Below are positions 34,415 through 44,058 of a stretch of DNA of 60,606 nucleotides, piece by piece. Location of the stretch: positions 1-60,606 of the forward strand of contig NZ_CAMYIP010000212.1 of the NCBI RefSeq assembly GCF_947258525.1, read 5' to 3'. The notes beneath the pieces are model-generated. The model was given only the letters and a program-made list of their open reading frames with translations. It was not told the DNA's origin and did not search any database. Numbering within the stretch: the stretch's first letter is position 1; every line of letters starts with the position of its first letter. The translations under genes were made by a program, and so were the position numbers. Source of the stretch: an uncultured Eudoraea sp. (GTDB taxonomy: Bacteria; Bacteroidota; Bacteroidia; Flavobacteriales; Flavobacteriaceae).

Positions 34415-35466
34415 ACTTTAATATAATCCTTGTCATATCTTGAGATGTCCATCTCAGGTTCTAAAGACCTGCCATTTTCTATATATTGATATAACTGGTC
34501 TGAAGCATATGGTGCTATCATAACTCCTCTTGATCCAAAACCATTTAATAAGTACATATGATTAAAAACCGGGTGTTTGCCTACCAAAGGTCTCCTATCT
34601 GCGACTGTGGGTCTTATTCCGGCTACATGGCTCGTTATTTTATAATCACAGTTTAAAAAGGTATCCAGCTTTGTTTGGAGTTCGTGTCTGGCCTCTGAAG
34701 TTGGTTCATTGCTTTTATCCTTCCATTTGTACGTAGCTCCAACTCTGTAATGATCATTGCCTACAGGAATAATAAAAACTGAAGATTTAATAACGCTCCG
34801 TTCTTTAAGAGCCGGGGCTTTAATTGTTAAAAGTTCTCCTTTTGTACCATTAAGTGGTAAATAATTAAAATACCCATTGCTTTTTAGTCCAAAGCCTGTT
34901 GCAAAAACAATTCTTTTGGCAATTAGAGCTTTATAAGATATACTCTTCGTTCCTATCTTTAAATCAGCAAAGTTGAAAGTTTCTTTGTATAAGCACTTTT
35001 TCTTAGACAAATATTCGGAATAGAGTTTTGCCAACCGTTTTGTATCTAGTCTTCCGGTATGTAAGACCTGTCCAAAGCCAAATGGTGCATGAAGACACGG
35101 GTTTTTATTAACGAGTAATTGGGTCGAAAGATAGGGTTGTAATTTTATTTTATCTGCCGCCTCAAACCATAAGTTTTGCTCTTCCACGGAAGCAAAAATC
35201 CTTAAGACGGGCACTTTATGATCTAATGATTCTCCCAGTTTATCCTCCAGGGCTTTGTAAAATGGGGATACCATCTCCAATTGTTCATCTGCTTTCCAGG
35301 CCAGGCTAAACCTTTTTAAAATAACAGGATTGTATAATCCGCCGGCAATATTAGATGATGTTTGTGATTCATCATTGATTACAACAAAGGTTTTATTATG
35401 CTGTTCAAGCCTTTCACAAAATGCTATCCCGGCCAGGCCAAGACCTACTATTATGTAATCTACCAT
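34411..35466 (-). CDS. FAD-dependent oxidoreductase (DAO family)
   Basis: A 351-residue flavoprotein. The N-terminal dinucleotide fold is VDYIIVGLGLAGIAFCERLE, with the G-x-G-x-x-G pattern. SNIAGGLYNPVILKRF follows as the typical second contact. The C-terminal part NHMYLLNGFGSRGVMIAPYASDQL carries the FAD-closing motif of the D-amino-acid oxidase family, with Gly-x-Gly-x-x-G-like spacing. Members oxidise amines or amino acids (glycine/D-amino-acid oxidase, ThiO) or act in tRNA wobble modification (MnmC domain). No other clue to the substrate is present. It is convergent with the DUF983 gene. Confidence 0.82.
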   Translation of the reverse strand: MVDYIIVGLGLAGIAFCERLEQHNKTFVVINDESQTSSNIAGGLYNPVILKRFSLAWKADEQLEMVSPFYKALEDKLGESLDHKVPVLRIFASVEEQNLWFEAADKIKLQPYLSTQLLVNKNPCLHAPFGFGQVLHTGRLDTKRLAKLYSEYLSKKKCLYKETFNFADLKIGTKSISYKALIAKRIVFATGFGLKSNGYFNYLPLNGTKGELLTIKAPALKERSVIKSSVFIIPVGNDHYRVGATYKWKDKSNEPTSEARHELQTKLDTFLNCDYKITSHVAGIRPTVADRRPLVGKHPVFNHMYLLNGFGSRGVMIAPYASDQLYQYIENGRSLEPEMDISRYDKDYIKV

Positions 35467-35477
35467 TTTGTAAAATT

Positions 35478-35511
35478 AAAAAACGCCGCACCAAATGGTG
35501 CAGCGTTTTTT
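35478..35511 (-). terminator. rho-independent terminator after gldN
   Basis: Two arms, AAAAAACGCCGCACC (35478-35492) and GGTGCAGCGTTTTTT (35497-35511), pair with one internal mismatch around a 4-base loop. On the minus strand a T-run follows, 35 bases past the gldN stop. This ends the gldKLMN operon and sits just upstream of the FAD oxidoreductase start. Confidence 0.8.
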
Positions 35512-35545
35512 ATTTTATATCTGAATTGGAATTCAAAACTTACTT

Positions 35546-36448
35546 CTAGTAAGCCCACATATCCTGTTCCCTGTCACGTATTGTTTCTTTAATACGATCT
35601 GCTTCAAGAAGCTGGAACAGAGCATTATCGGCTATGTAATCATTAATTACACGATCACCCTGAACATTGTCTTCTCTATAGATAAGACCATTAAAACGTC
35701 TGGCATTCAACAACATATCAAAAGATATTGGCTGCGCCGAGTTTTGTTGGTTAAAAACCTTGGCTTCATGTAATATCTCTCTGGCACTGGGATACCAAAC
35801 CCAAAAAAGTTCAACTTTATTATCATTGGGATCCATAGATTCATCATCTATAAAGTTTACGTCGGGTGCTACAGGGGCAATACCTAACATGCGATATTTC
35901 AATTCGCCCTGTCGCTTATCAAAATACCATATCCCTTTGATACGATACTCTTCAATATCAGCCGCAGTAAGTTCCCTTTGATTAACATATTCGGGAGAAA
36001 GCTGTTCACCGGCATTGATTTGCTCATATCCAAGATCTGTAGTATCTACTTTTTTCAATGTAGCTTCCAGGTCACTCAAATTTCTTTTTTCAGTAAAATA
36101 AGAATCTACATATACGTCAGTAAGTTCACCGTTTTTAATGTTTTTCATAAAAACATCGTATAACGACCTTCTGTCCGCACCAATATCTATGGTGTCAAGC
36201 GGATAGTACAGTGGGAAATTTACTCTTTCATCGAGATCAATTACCTCCCATACAGTCTTAGACCAAAGTATATCCCTGTCATCTACGTAGCCGTATGGCA
36301 GCGGAGCATCATTATCCGCTGCTATTTGCGCTTCTGTTTTTTTACCAATTTCCTCAGGCAGTTTGGCATTTAATATATTAGCCTGTGCCATCATAGATAT
36401 TGGTAGTAGCGCTACAGCTCCAGCAATTAAAACATTCTTCCAATTCAT
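35546..36448 (-). CDS. gldN: gliding motility / type IX secretion protein GldN
   Basis: A 300-residue exported protein. ATG at 36448 (MNWKNVLIAG) gives a clean signal peptide ending MMAQA; a further in-frame ATG upstream at 36490 would overlap gldM and lengthen the N-terminus with polar residues, so it is less likely. The mature chain shows the GldN pattern: an early YVDDRDILWSKTVWEVIDLDERVNFPLYYP region (in part), YRIKGIWYFDKRQGELKYRMLGIAPV and VELFWVWYPSAREIL. GldN partners with GldK in the periplasmic ring of the type IX secretion system. It starts 22 bases after gldM and is the last gene of the operon, followed by a strong terminator. Confidence 0.93.
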   Translation of the reverse strand: MNWKNVLIAGAVALLPISMMAQANILNAKLPEEIGKKTEAQIAADNDAPLPYGYVDDRDILWSKTVWEVIDLDERVNFPLYYPLDTIDIGADRRSLYDVFMKNIKNGELTDVYVDSYFTEKRNLSDLEATLKKVDTTDLGYEQINAGEQLSPEYVNQRELTAADIEEYRIKGIWYFDKRQGELKYRMLGIAPVAPDVNFIDDESMDPNDNKVELFWVWYPSAREILHEAKVFNQQNSAQPISFDMLLNARRFNGLIYREDNVQGDRVINDYIADNALFQLLEADRIKETIRDREQDMWAY

Positions 36449-36470
36449 AAAATTATAATTTATACTATTC

Positions 36471-38039
36471 TTAGTTCGTAATCTCCACAATTACCGGAGA
36501 TACCTTCTTCAGTTTATAGCTTTTGTTATTTGTGATATAAGCTTGAATATCAAATACCTGAACAGCATCGCCTCTTTTAGCTCTTTTCAGGGCCGATTTA
36601 GCTCTACTATCCAATTTGTTGCCATTAACACTTACTGTTGGTTGACCAGGCACTTTGAATTTAAATCCGCTAATTGCAAGATTCAAGTCAAAATCGAAGT
36701 CTTCAAGCAGTGCGCCAATTGTCGCAATTTCAAGGTTTCTTCTAGGCATTTTAGCACTACCGGTTTCTCCTCTAATAGATCCTGAAGGTCTTGGAATATC
36801 CTTGATCCTGAACTCAGATTTTGAGGAAACACGTTGTCCGTCAGGTAAAGTACCAGATGCGACAATAGTTACTGTTCTTCCTGTTCCAGGGTTCATGATA
36901 TACTTACTACCTTGTCTTCTCTTAAGACCTGGTGCAGATGCGCTTACCTTGTTATTTGGAATTCCAGGTATGGAAATCGACATTGGGTTAGATACTCCGC
37001 GGTAAACCACATTCATCTTATCTGCAGCAATTAATGCAGCATTAGGCTTAGTGATCGTGGCAAATGTTTGAGAAACAGGAACTTCTGTTCTCTCACCATC
37101 CTGAATAAATACCAGGTTACCTGCAATCTTATGATCTCCCGGGTTTCCGGCACTAACTAAAAGTTTTACCTGACCATTCTTGATCTCATAATCCTTACCT
37201 TCACTAAGTTTTCTGCCATCTAAAGTTAGATTAACTTCATTTGGCCTTGTTGTAGCATCCTTACGACCTAATACAACTGCACCCTGGAACTTCTCACCAG
37301 CATAAAAAGCTGATTTTTCCTGCTCTAAAAGCGTAGTATAATTGGTCATAGATACTTCACTGGTCAACTGGCCTTCTAACATAGATTTCAAAGCATCCTG
37401 CTCTGTAGCCTTAACATCAGTTTGTATCTGTGTAATCTTAGTTAAAGAAGCAACTACCGGAAAACCTTCGAATTGATAATTTATCCAATCCTGCTTGGTA
37501 CCATCTCGCTTCTCAACTTTACCATTAGCATCGCCAGTTTCAAATCTGGTTTGAACAGAAGCCTTCACTTCGCTCATGCTTTCCGGTAAAATAGCTGAAA
37601 TCTGAGTACGGTAATCCGTAATCCTTTTTAAGAATTCTTTCCCTTCAGGAGCCAGGTTATCACCTTGAAAAAATTTCTGATCTAAATAATCAGACTTATC
37701 CATAACCTGATAATCCTTAGGATCTTTTATCTCGGCTAACATTCTTCCTTTCAGCCCTTCGAGATAATCATAATACTCCTGGGACAATTCCTTAATCTTT
37801 TTGGCATCTTCCAGTAGCGGACCAAATTTTTCCGCATTTTCAGATGCTTTAGTTTCTAAACCATTTAAGAACGCTAGGTTGTTCTCAGTGGTTTTTGCGT
37901 TAGAAGCTTCCAGCTTTTCGTTCATAAGACCGAATGCTGCCAGAACTTCCTTACTCATATTTAGCGCCAGCATTGCGATGAAGATCAAATACATTAAGTT
38001 GATCATCTTCTGACGTGGTGACAATTTTCCTCCTGCCAT
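36471..38039 (-). CDS. gldM: gliding motility / type IX secretion protein GldM
   Basis: A 522-residue protein with one N-terminal membrane helix (residues 11-33, MINLMYLIFIAMLALNMSKEV region) followed by a long periplasmic part. The start MAGGKLSPRQKMINLMYL is the conserved GldM N-terminus. The C-terminal domains (IPGIPNNKVSASAPGLKRR, and the FKVPGQPTVSVNGNKL region) match the beta-rich D2-D4 domains known from GldM structures. With GldL it forms the proton-driven motor of the type IX secretion and gliding machinery. The gene follows gldL by 54 bases and precedes gldN. Confidence 0.95.
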   Translation of the reverse strand: MAGGKLSPRQKMINLMYLIFIAMLALNMSKEVLAAFGLMNEKLEASNAKTTENNLAFLNGLETKASENAEKFGPLLEDAKKIKELSQEYYDYLEGLKGRMLAEIKDPKDYQVMDKSDYLDQKFFQGDNLAPEGKEFLKRITDYRTQISAILPESMSEVKASVQTRFETGDANGKVEKRDGTKQDWINYQFEGFPVVASLTKITQIQTDVKATEQDALKSMLEGQLTSEVSMTNYTTLLEQEKSAFYAGEKFQGAVVLGRKDATTRPNEVNLTLDGRKLSEGKDYEIKNGQVKLLVSAGNPGDHKIAGNLVFIQDGERTEVPVSQTFATITKPNAALIAADKMNVVYRGVSNPMSISIPGIPNNKVSASAPGLKRRQGSKYIMNPGTGRTVTIVASGTLPDGQRVSSKSEFRIKDIPRPSGSIRGETGSAKMPRRNLEIATIGALLEDFDFDLNLAISGFKFKVPGQPTVSVNGNKLDSRAKSALKRAKRGDAVQVFDIQAYITNNKSYKLKKVSPVIVEITN

Positions 38040-38093
38040 GTTTTCTAATTAGTTTTTGATTAAAATTTTGATTTGGGTTTACTAATGCACTAA

Positions 38094-38741
38094 TTAGTTT
38101 TTATTCATTGCAGATAACATACCTCCGTATACTCCATTTAAGGAAGAAAGATTGGAAGCAAGAGATTCCATTTGGTCTTTAAGAGCACTTGCATTTTGAA
38201 CAACTTCTTCGTTTACAGAAGCTTGTCTGCTAGCGCTTTCCAATTGTACCTTATATAAGCTGTTTAAAGACTCCATTTGAGAAGCTGCCTCTACCATTTC
38301 ATCAGAATATTTTTTGGTAGATTCCATTGCATCCACTGAAGGAGCGATACCTTTTGCAGCACCTTCAAAATTACGAATGCTTTCGCCAAGGCTTTCCATT
38401 AGGTTAGCGTCTATGTTAGCTTCTTTTAAAAGCTCGTCTAATTTTCTAGACAATATTCCTTCTGCCTCTTTAGCATCCTGAACATCATTTTTACCGCTAG
38501 TCATTCCGCCTGTTAATTCAGGATATACCAGAGACCAATCGTACTCATCATCTACCGGTTCAAATGCACTAATTGCAAAAATAAGTGCTTCCGTAATAAG
38601 ACCTACTGCTAGCAGAAGACCACCTGTAAGAGGTCCGAATTCCCAGTGCAGGATTTTAAATAACGCACCAATGATAACCACCGACGCTCCAAGCCCGTAG
38701 GCCATGTTAAATAATTTTTTTGTTGATTTTGACTGTGCCAT
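38094..38741 (-). CDS. gldL: gliding motility / type IX secretion motor protein GldL
   Basis: A 215-residue inner-membrane protein with two helices near the N-terminus (about residues 12-30 and 36-57), the second carrying an acidic residue in ALIFAISAFEPVDDEYDW. The rest is a cytosolic coiled region with many Ser, Glu and Asn (for example KLDELLKEANIDANLMESLGESIRNF, in part). GldL surrounds the GldM helices and provides the proton path of the motor; a Glu within the membrane pair is important in homologues. It is 77 bases after gldK and 54 bases before gldM. Confidence 0.94.
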   Translation of the reverse strand: MAQSKSTKKLFNMAYGLGASVVIIGALFKILHWEFGPLTGGLLLAVGLITEALIFAISAFEPVDDEYDWSLVYPELTGGMTSGKNDVQDAKEAEGILSRKLDELLKEANIDANLMESLGESIRNFEGAAKGIAPSVDAMESTKKYSDEMVEAASQMESLNSLYKVQLESASRQASVNEEVVQNASALKDQMESLASNLSSLNGVYGGMLSAMNKN

Positions 38742-38818
38742 AATTCTAAATTTAATTTAAGTTTAATGTTAAAAATAAGTATTTGGTTTATTGTTTGATT
38801 TATTTATGTACGTAAAAA

Positions 38819-40174
38819 CTACTGTGTTGAGTCTTCTTCTCCCATATAATCTTGAACGGTCCTAAAACCTATATAACTTCTGGCAGAATCTCTATACTCA
38901 TAATCTCTGGTACTAACCTGTAAGAAATAAGCAACATCTTTCCAGGAGCCTCCACGAATTACTTTTCTTTTGTTTCCATAATCTCCACCATTTGGATTCA
39001 TAGTAGATACATAATCGTAAGAATTTGGGTCATAGCTGGAATTGGTCCATTCAGAAACATTTCCTGCCATATTGTAAAGATTATAATCATTTGGTTCATA
39101 AGACTTGGCTTCTACAGTGTACAAAGCCGCATCAGCAGCGTAATCACCACGCTGTGGTTTAAAGTTTGCCATAAAGCAACCTGTATCACTAATCACATAA
39201 GGACCACCCCAGGGATAAGTTCCACTTTCGATTCCTCCTCTTGCAGCATATTCCCATTCAGCTTCAGTAGGTAATCTGAACCCATTAACGAATTGTCTGC
39301 CTCTACTCCTCTGATCGTCATTTTTAAATTTCGTCCTCCAGTTGCAAAAAGCCTGGGCCTGTTGCCAGGATACACCAACAACCGGATAATCACTATAGGC
39401 ATCATGCCAGAAATAGTCATTATGCATTGGTTCGTTATAGGAATACTGAAAGTCTCTTATCCAAACAGTTGTATCGGGATATATCTCCAATTCCTCGTGC
39501 TTAATAAAATCTTTTCTTCTGGCATCTCTTGAACGAGCCGCAGCTTCAATGTCCATCCAGTTGTACTTGTATTTTAGTTTTGTAACGTCTATAGTCCTTT
39601 GACCATTATACGATTCCTCTTCGGGAATATATATTGAATCCATAATTTCGGTATAGTACTCATCAGGATATTCCGATGTGTCCCAGATCAAATCCTCATC
39701 CCTGTTTAATCCTCTGCCTTCATATCCGGTTTCACCCATGCCGGAATAGTTATCCAACATATATTTGTCATAGGTAGACATATTCGTAGTATCTGCATCT
39801 TTAAATGCAAATTCACCAATGCCTCCGTCTTCCGGACCCATTCCTAATTCATCAGCGAGGATTGCCAACTTAGTTCTTACGATGGAATCTTTCACCCATT
39901 CTACAAATTGGCGATATTCACTGTTCGTTATTTCCGTATCATCCATATAAAAAGATCGTACGGTAACAGTTTTAGTTGGAGCGTTCAGAACTTTTCCCAT
40001 GTCTTCCTCACTTTTACCCATGATAAATGATCCTCTGGGGATCAGTTCCATTCCATAAGGTTTTTCCGGATACCACTTTTTACCTTGGACTCCGACTAGT
40101 TCTCCTTTTGTTTTAGACCCACAGCTTGTGAGCAAAAAAACAAACGCTATAGATAATAACAATAGCTTCTTCAT
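38819..40174 (-). CDS. gldK: gliding motility / type IX secretion lipoprotein GldK
   Basis: A 451-residue lipoprotein (signal ends FLLTSC, Cys18) with a formylglycine-generating-enzyme-like (FGE-sulfatase) fold. Blocks are MELIPRGSFIMGKSEED, YMDDTEITNSEYRQFVEWV, GFRLPTEAEWEYAARGG, GNVSEWTNSSYDP, and the closing VIRGGSWKD with IGFRTV. In the T9SS this fold is structural: GldK forms the periplasmic/outer-membrane ring with GldN, and it is not expected to make formylglycine. That matters here because four sulfatases elsewhere need a true FGE, which this gene should not be taken for. It is first of the gldKLMN operon. Confidence 0.94.
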   Translation of the reverse strand: MKKLLLLSIAFVFLLTSCGSKTKGELVGVQGKKWYPEKPYGMELIPRGSFIMGKSEEDMGKVLNAPTKTVTVRSFYMDDTEITNSEYRQFVEWVKDSIVRTKLAILADELGMGPEDGGIGEFAFKDADTTNMSTYDKYMLDNYSGMGETGYEGRGLNRDEDLIWDTSEYPDEYYTEIMDSIYIPEEESYNGQRTIDVTKLKYKYNWMDIEAAARSRDARRKDFIKHEELEIYPDTTVWIRDFQYSYNEPMHNDYFWHDAYSDYPVVGVSWQQAQAFCNWRTKFKNDDQRSRGRQFVNGFRLPTEAEWEYAARGGIESGTYPWGGPYVISDTGCFMANFKPQRGDYAADAALYTVEAKSYEPNDYNLYNMAGNVSEWTNSSYDPNSYDYVSTMNPNGGDYGNKRKVIRGGSWKDVAYFLQVSTRDYEYRDSARSYIGFRTVQDYMGEEDSTQ

Positions 40175-40290
40175 ACTTTAGGTTAAATTTCGATTAAGAC
40201 TATAAACAGTATTCACAATGATTATTCTCTAAAACTACATTTTGAGTAATTTATTGTATAAAACAGTCTATCCTTTAAAATAATTTAATG

Positions 40291-41448
40291 TTAGTTAAAA
40301 CCTTTCTTATAGGCCTTGAACCACCTTTCGGGAATATTTTGATTACATGCGTCTAAATAGTCCTGTTCAGTGCATGGTAATAACGCAGGTGAATTTATTT
40401 TATTATGTGAAGATAAAATTGATGGAATCTCAACCCACCATCTTTCCGTAAGCAAACTTTTATAAAAAATTAATTGCTCGGTTTCAGTAGGTACATTAAA
40501 CTTATTGAAGTCTTTGCTTTTTGCACTCGGCATTTCTTTTATTCTATAGTTGAAGCCCTCCATAAAATACCAGATAATCTGTGCAATTAATTGAAAGGAT
40601 TGAACGGTATTCTCACTTTCATATATACCAAATATTGCAACAGTATCACTCATGCCGGCATATCTGGCTATTGCACATATTTCTCTTCCATTGAATCCAT
40701 TTGGTGAAAAATTCTTTGACCCGCCTATTTCCCCGGCTTTAATTGCCCGGGCATCAAGGCTTACGATATGTGCATTTCTCAAAACTGGTTCTGCCAGCGA
40801 AATGTCTGAAGATATTTCTCCCAGGCGGTATGCATCAAAAAACAAACGGTCCATAAGATCTATTTCTTCCTGGGCATTAAAATAGCTCTGATAACCAATA
40901 TTTGAGAAGTTAAAAAGATTGTTTGGCTTATCGGTAATTATTTTACTCATATAGGAATGTGAAGAAATAAGCTCCTCATCTGCACCGAAATCGAACCTGC
41001 TGTCTATTGACACCAGATTTACCATGTCCTTAATTTTGTCGAAGGCCCTATAAGTAGGGTAAGTAATATCCTGAGTGGCCCCAATAATTATAGGAATAAC
41101 ATTTTCTTCAAGTAATTCGGCTACAATTTCCTTTACCACAAAATAAGTATCCTCAACTGATTCTCCCTCTTCTATATCACCGAGATCCACGAAAACTGAA
41201 TTCCAATTACCCAACATTAGCTTATAAATCTGATTTCTGATCTCAGTAGTATCCAGACGTTCTGTCTTCTTTTCAAATGCATTTCTGGATTCCAGAACAC
41301 CCATTAAGGCAAAAGAAGCATTGGCTAAAACAGGTAACCCATTTTTCTCGGTATGCTTATTAATATTCCTGCCAAGGGATTGGGGTGGTAATAGCTCACA
41401 ATGTGCAAGGGCTATTTCATCTACAGGAAGTAAAAAATCGAATGCCAT
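40291..41448 (-). CDS. arginase-fold protein (formimidoylglutamase-like), degenerate metal site
   Basis: A 385-residue ureohydrolase-fold protein. In active arginases and formimidoylglutamases the di-manganese site uses GG-x-H-S, D-A-H-x-D and S-x-D-x-D. Here the same blocks read GATQD (123-127), DSRFD (149-153) and SLDARAI (230-236), so three of six ligands (two His, one Asp) are replaced by Gln, Arg and Arg. It is therefore probably not a working Mn hydrolase. It lies 15 bases after topA and 116 bases before gldK on the same strand, a neighbourhood I associate with gliding loci in this group. A structural or regulatory role is possible. Confidence 0.8.
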   Translation of the reverse strand: MAFDFLLPVDEIALAHCELLPPQSLGRNINKHTEKNGLPVLANASFALMGVLESRNAFEKKTERLDTTEIRNQIYKLMLGNWNSVFVDLGDIEEGESVEDTYFVVKEIVAELLEENVIPIIIGATQDITYPTYRAFDKIKDMVNLVSIDSRFDFGADEELISSHSYMSKIITDKPNNLFNFSNIGYQSYFNAQEEIDLMDRLFFDAYRLGEISSDISLAEPVLRNAHIVSLDARAIKAGEIGGSKNFSPNGFNGREICAIARYAGMSDTVAIFGIYESENTVQSFQLIAQIIWYFMEGFNYRIKEMPSAKSKDFNKFNVPTETEQLIFYKSLLTERWWVEIPSILSSHNKINSPALLPCTEQDYLDACNQNIPERWFKAYKKGFN

Positions 41449-41463
41449 ATGGGTAAGCTAATC

Positions 41464-43938
41464 TTAGGTTTTCTTGGTCTTTTTTGATGATTTTTTCTTT
41501 TCGAGCAATGATTGTGCATCTTTCAGCGAGATTTTGGCAGCATCTACATCTTTGGCAATTTCTACCTTGGTCTTTCCTTTAATAATATTATGCCTTCCCC
41601 ATCGCGCTTTTTCAATTCGGATACCCTCATCAGTCCATTCCTTGACAAGCTTTTCCGCCTCTTTTTGTTTTTTATTTTCTATCAATTCAATGATGTCAGC
41701 CTGAGTAAGATTATCAAAATCATACTTCTTATTGACATTTATGAACATTCCATCCCATTTGATAAAAGGTCCAAAACGTCCTTTGCCCTTGGTAACATCT
41801 TTACTTTCATAAACCGCTACAGGAGCATCTGCTTTTTGTTTTTCCCGAATTAATTCTATTGCCCTTTCTAAATCAACATCAAAAGCACTTTCGCCTTTGT
41901 CCAGGGATACAAATTTTTTGCCGAATCTAACATAAGGGCCATATCTTCCAACATTGGCCTCTACTTCTTCTCCTTCAAATACCCCTAATTTTCTGGGTAA
42001 TTGGAAAAGATCCATTGCCTCCTCATAGGTAATTGTAGAAAGGGATTGCTCCGGGAGTAAACTGGCAAATAATGGTTTGTCTTCTTCCTCTACCGTACCA
42101 ATTTGTACCATAGGACCAAATCGTCCCAAACGAACTGCCACTTGTCTTCCCGATTTTGGATCCGTGCCCAGGACACGTTCTCCGCTTGCACGCATGGCAT
42201 TCTCTTCAACATCAAGTACATTAGGGTGAAAATCCTGGTAAAACTCTTTTAATACTTTTTGCCAGTCTTCGTGACCTTCTGCAATTTCATCAAAATCTTT
42301 CTCCACTTTGGCGGTAAAGTTATAATCCAAAATATGTGCAAAATGATTCACCAAAAAATCATTGACAATCATCCCAATATCCGTGGGGACTAATTTTCCT
42401 TTATCAGAACCAATTAATTCAGTTAGTGATTTTTCTTCAACTTTATCTGATTTCAATATCAGTTGTGAATACTTTCTTTCTTCACCTTCAACACTCCCCT
42501 TCTCTACATAACCTCTATTTTGAATAGTAGATATTGTTGGTGCATAGGTAGAGGGTCTTCCTATACCCAGCTCCTCTAACTTCTTTACCAATGTTGCCTC
42601 TGTATATCTGTAAGGAGGTCTTGTGAATCGTTCGGTTGCCGTTATGTAATTATAGAAAAGCGGATCTCCAGATTTCATTGCCGGAAGCAATCCTTCCTGC
42701 TCTTCGGCTATATCCTCTTCGTCTTTGCCCTCCAGATAAACTTTTAAAAATCCATCAAATTTAATGACTTCACCATTCGCGGTAAATTGTTCCTGATAGG
42801 AGTTGGTCTTTATTTTTACATTAGTACGTTCTAATTCTGCATCGCTCATTTGTGAGGCAAGCGTACGCTTCCAAATCAATTCATATAATTTAGACTGATC
42901 TCTCTCCAATGAGGGAGTTTGTAAATTCATATCCGTGGGGCGTATGGCCTCATGCGCCTCCTGAGCTCCTTTGGATTTGCCTTTGTAATTTCTGACTTTA
43001 CTATACTTCTCACCATAATTCTTAATTATAGTGTCTTTTGCAGCCCCAATTGCCTCCCCTGATAAATTTACACTGTCTGTCCTCATATACGTTATTAGAC
43101 CGGCTTCATACAAACGCTGGGCAACCTGCATTGTTCTTGCTACTGAAAAATACAACTTACGTGATGCCTCTTGTTGTAAAGTAGAAGTTGTGAAAGGTGC
43201 CGCCGGGGATTTTTTAGCTAGTTTTTTATCCAGGCTTGCAACGTTAAAAAGAGCCCCTGCATTTTTATTTAAAAATTCAAACGCCTCTTCCTTTGTTTGA
43301 AAGTTTTTTCCCAGTTTTGCCCCAAATACATTCCCATTCTCCGTTTTAAATTCCGCCACTACCCTGTAGGAAGCTTCCGGTTTAAAAACATCAATGTCGC
43401 GTTCCCTTTCAACAATTAATCGAACTGCTACAGACTGAACCCTTCCTGCAGATAACCCTGGTTTAATTTTTTTCCAAAGAACCGGTGATAGCTCATACCC
43501 AACCAGTCTGTCCAAAACTCTTCTTGCCTGTTGTGCGTTTACCAGGTTGTAATTTATTTCTCTGGGGTTTTCAATTGCCTTTTGGATAGCCGACTTGGTA
43601 ATAGAATTAAATACAATTCTTTTAGTTCTGGATCGATCAAGGTTTAGCGTTTCGGCCAAATGCCAGGAAATGGCTTCTCCTTCACGGTCTTCATCACTCG
43701 CAAGCCATATTGTGTCTGCTTTTTTTGCGAGGTCCTTTAACTTTTTTACCACTGACTTCTTCTCCTGGTCTACAATATATTTTGGTTTAAAATTATTTTC
43801 AACATCAACTCCGAGTTCTTTGGACGGAAGATCTGCTATATGTCCAAAACTGGATTCAACTTTATAATCTTTTCCCAGAAATTTCTCTATTGTTTTAGCC
43901 TTTGCAGGCGACTCTACGATTACTAAATTCTTAGCCAT
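41464..43938 (-). CDS. topA: DNA topoisomerase I (TopA)
   Basis: An 824-residue type IA topoisomerase. The N-terminal TOPRIM domain starts KNLVIVESPAKAKTIEKFLG and continues with WLASDEDREGEAISWHLAE, which supplies the catalytic Glu and the metal-binding Asp pair. The active-site Tyr is in GLITYMRTDSVNLS. LPAMKSGD, RPPYRYTEATLVKKLEELGIGRPSTYAP and RGYV are domain II/III landmarks. The C-terminus has repeated G-R-F/Y-G-P blocks (LGRFGPMVQIG, GRYGPYVRFG, GRFGPFIKWDG), as in Bacteroidetes topoisomerases, instead of E. coli-type four-cysteine zinc fingers. It relaxes negative supercoils. Its stop lies 15 bases upstream of the arginase-fold gene's start. Confidence 0.97.
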   Translation of the reverse strand: MAKNLVIVESPAKAKTIEKFLGKDYKVESSFGHIADLPSKELGVDVENNFKPKYIVDQEKKSVVKKLKDLAKKADTIWLASDEDREGEAISWHLAETLNLDRSRTKRIVFNSITKSAIQKAIENPREINYNLVNAQQARRVLDRLVGYELSPVLWKKIKPGLSAGRVQSVAVRLIVERERDIDVFKPEASYRVVAEFKTENGNVFGAKLGKNFQTKEEAFEFLNKNAGALFNVASLDKKLAKKSPAAPFTTSTLQQEASRKLYFSVARTMQVAQRLYEAGLITYMRTDSVNLSGEAIGAAKDTIIKNYGEKYSKVRNYKGKSKGAQEAHEAIRPTDMNLQTPSLERDQSKLYELIWKRTLASQMSDAELERTNVKIKTNSYQEQFTANGEVIKFDGFLKVYLEGKDEEDIAEEQEGLLPAMKSGDPLFYNYITATERFTRPPYRYTEATLVKKLEELGIGRPSTYAPTISTIQNRGYVEKGSVEGEERKYSQLILKSDKVEEKSLTELIGSDKGKLVPTDIGMIVNDFLVNHFAHILDYNFTAKVEKDFDEIAEGHEDWQKVLKEFYQDFHPNVLDVEENAMRASGERVLGTDPKSGRQVAVRLGRFGPMVQIGTVEEEDKPLFASLLPEQSLSTITYEEAMDLFQLPRKLGVFEGEEVEANVGRYGPYVRFGKKFVSLDKGESAFDVDLERAIELIREKQKADAPVAVYESKDVTKGKGRFGPFIKWDGMFINVNKKYDFDNLTQADIIELIENKKQKEAEKLVKEWTDEGIRIEKARWGRHNIIKGKTKVEIAKDVDAAKISLKDAQSLLEKKKSSKKTKKT

Positions 43939-44011
43939 TCATCAGTTTTTGAAAAAACAAAAGTATATCAAATTTTTTATTTGGTGTTTTCAACCTATAT
44001 CAAAACACAAA

Positions 44012-44039
44012 AAAACATCCCTAAATCATGGGATGTTTT
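44012..44039 (-). terminator. rho-independent terminator of the LVIVD-repeat gene
   Basis: Stem AAAACATCCC (44012-44021) and GGGATGTTTT (44030-44039) with an 8-base loop. On the minus strand it is followed by a T-run (TTTTTTTGTG). It is 20 bases past the stop at 44059. Confidence 0.8.
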
Positions 44040-44058
44040 CTTTAAAAACCGAAAGAAT

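Noticed and set aside
35546-36490. Longer gldN start at 36490 overlapping the end of gldM
   Set aside because: The ATG at 36448 gives a proper signal peptide (MNWKNVLIAG...MMAQA); the upstream 14 residues are polar and would hide it.
38819-40174. Reading gldK as a formylglycine-generating enzyme that matures the sulfatases
   Set aside because: GldK has the FGE fold, but its place as first gene of gldKLMN and its lipoprotein signal identify the structural T9SS component.
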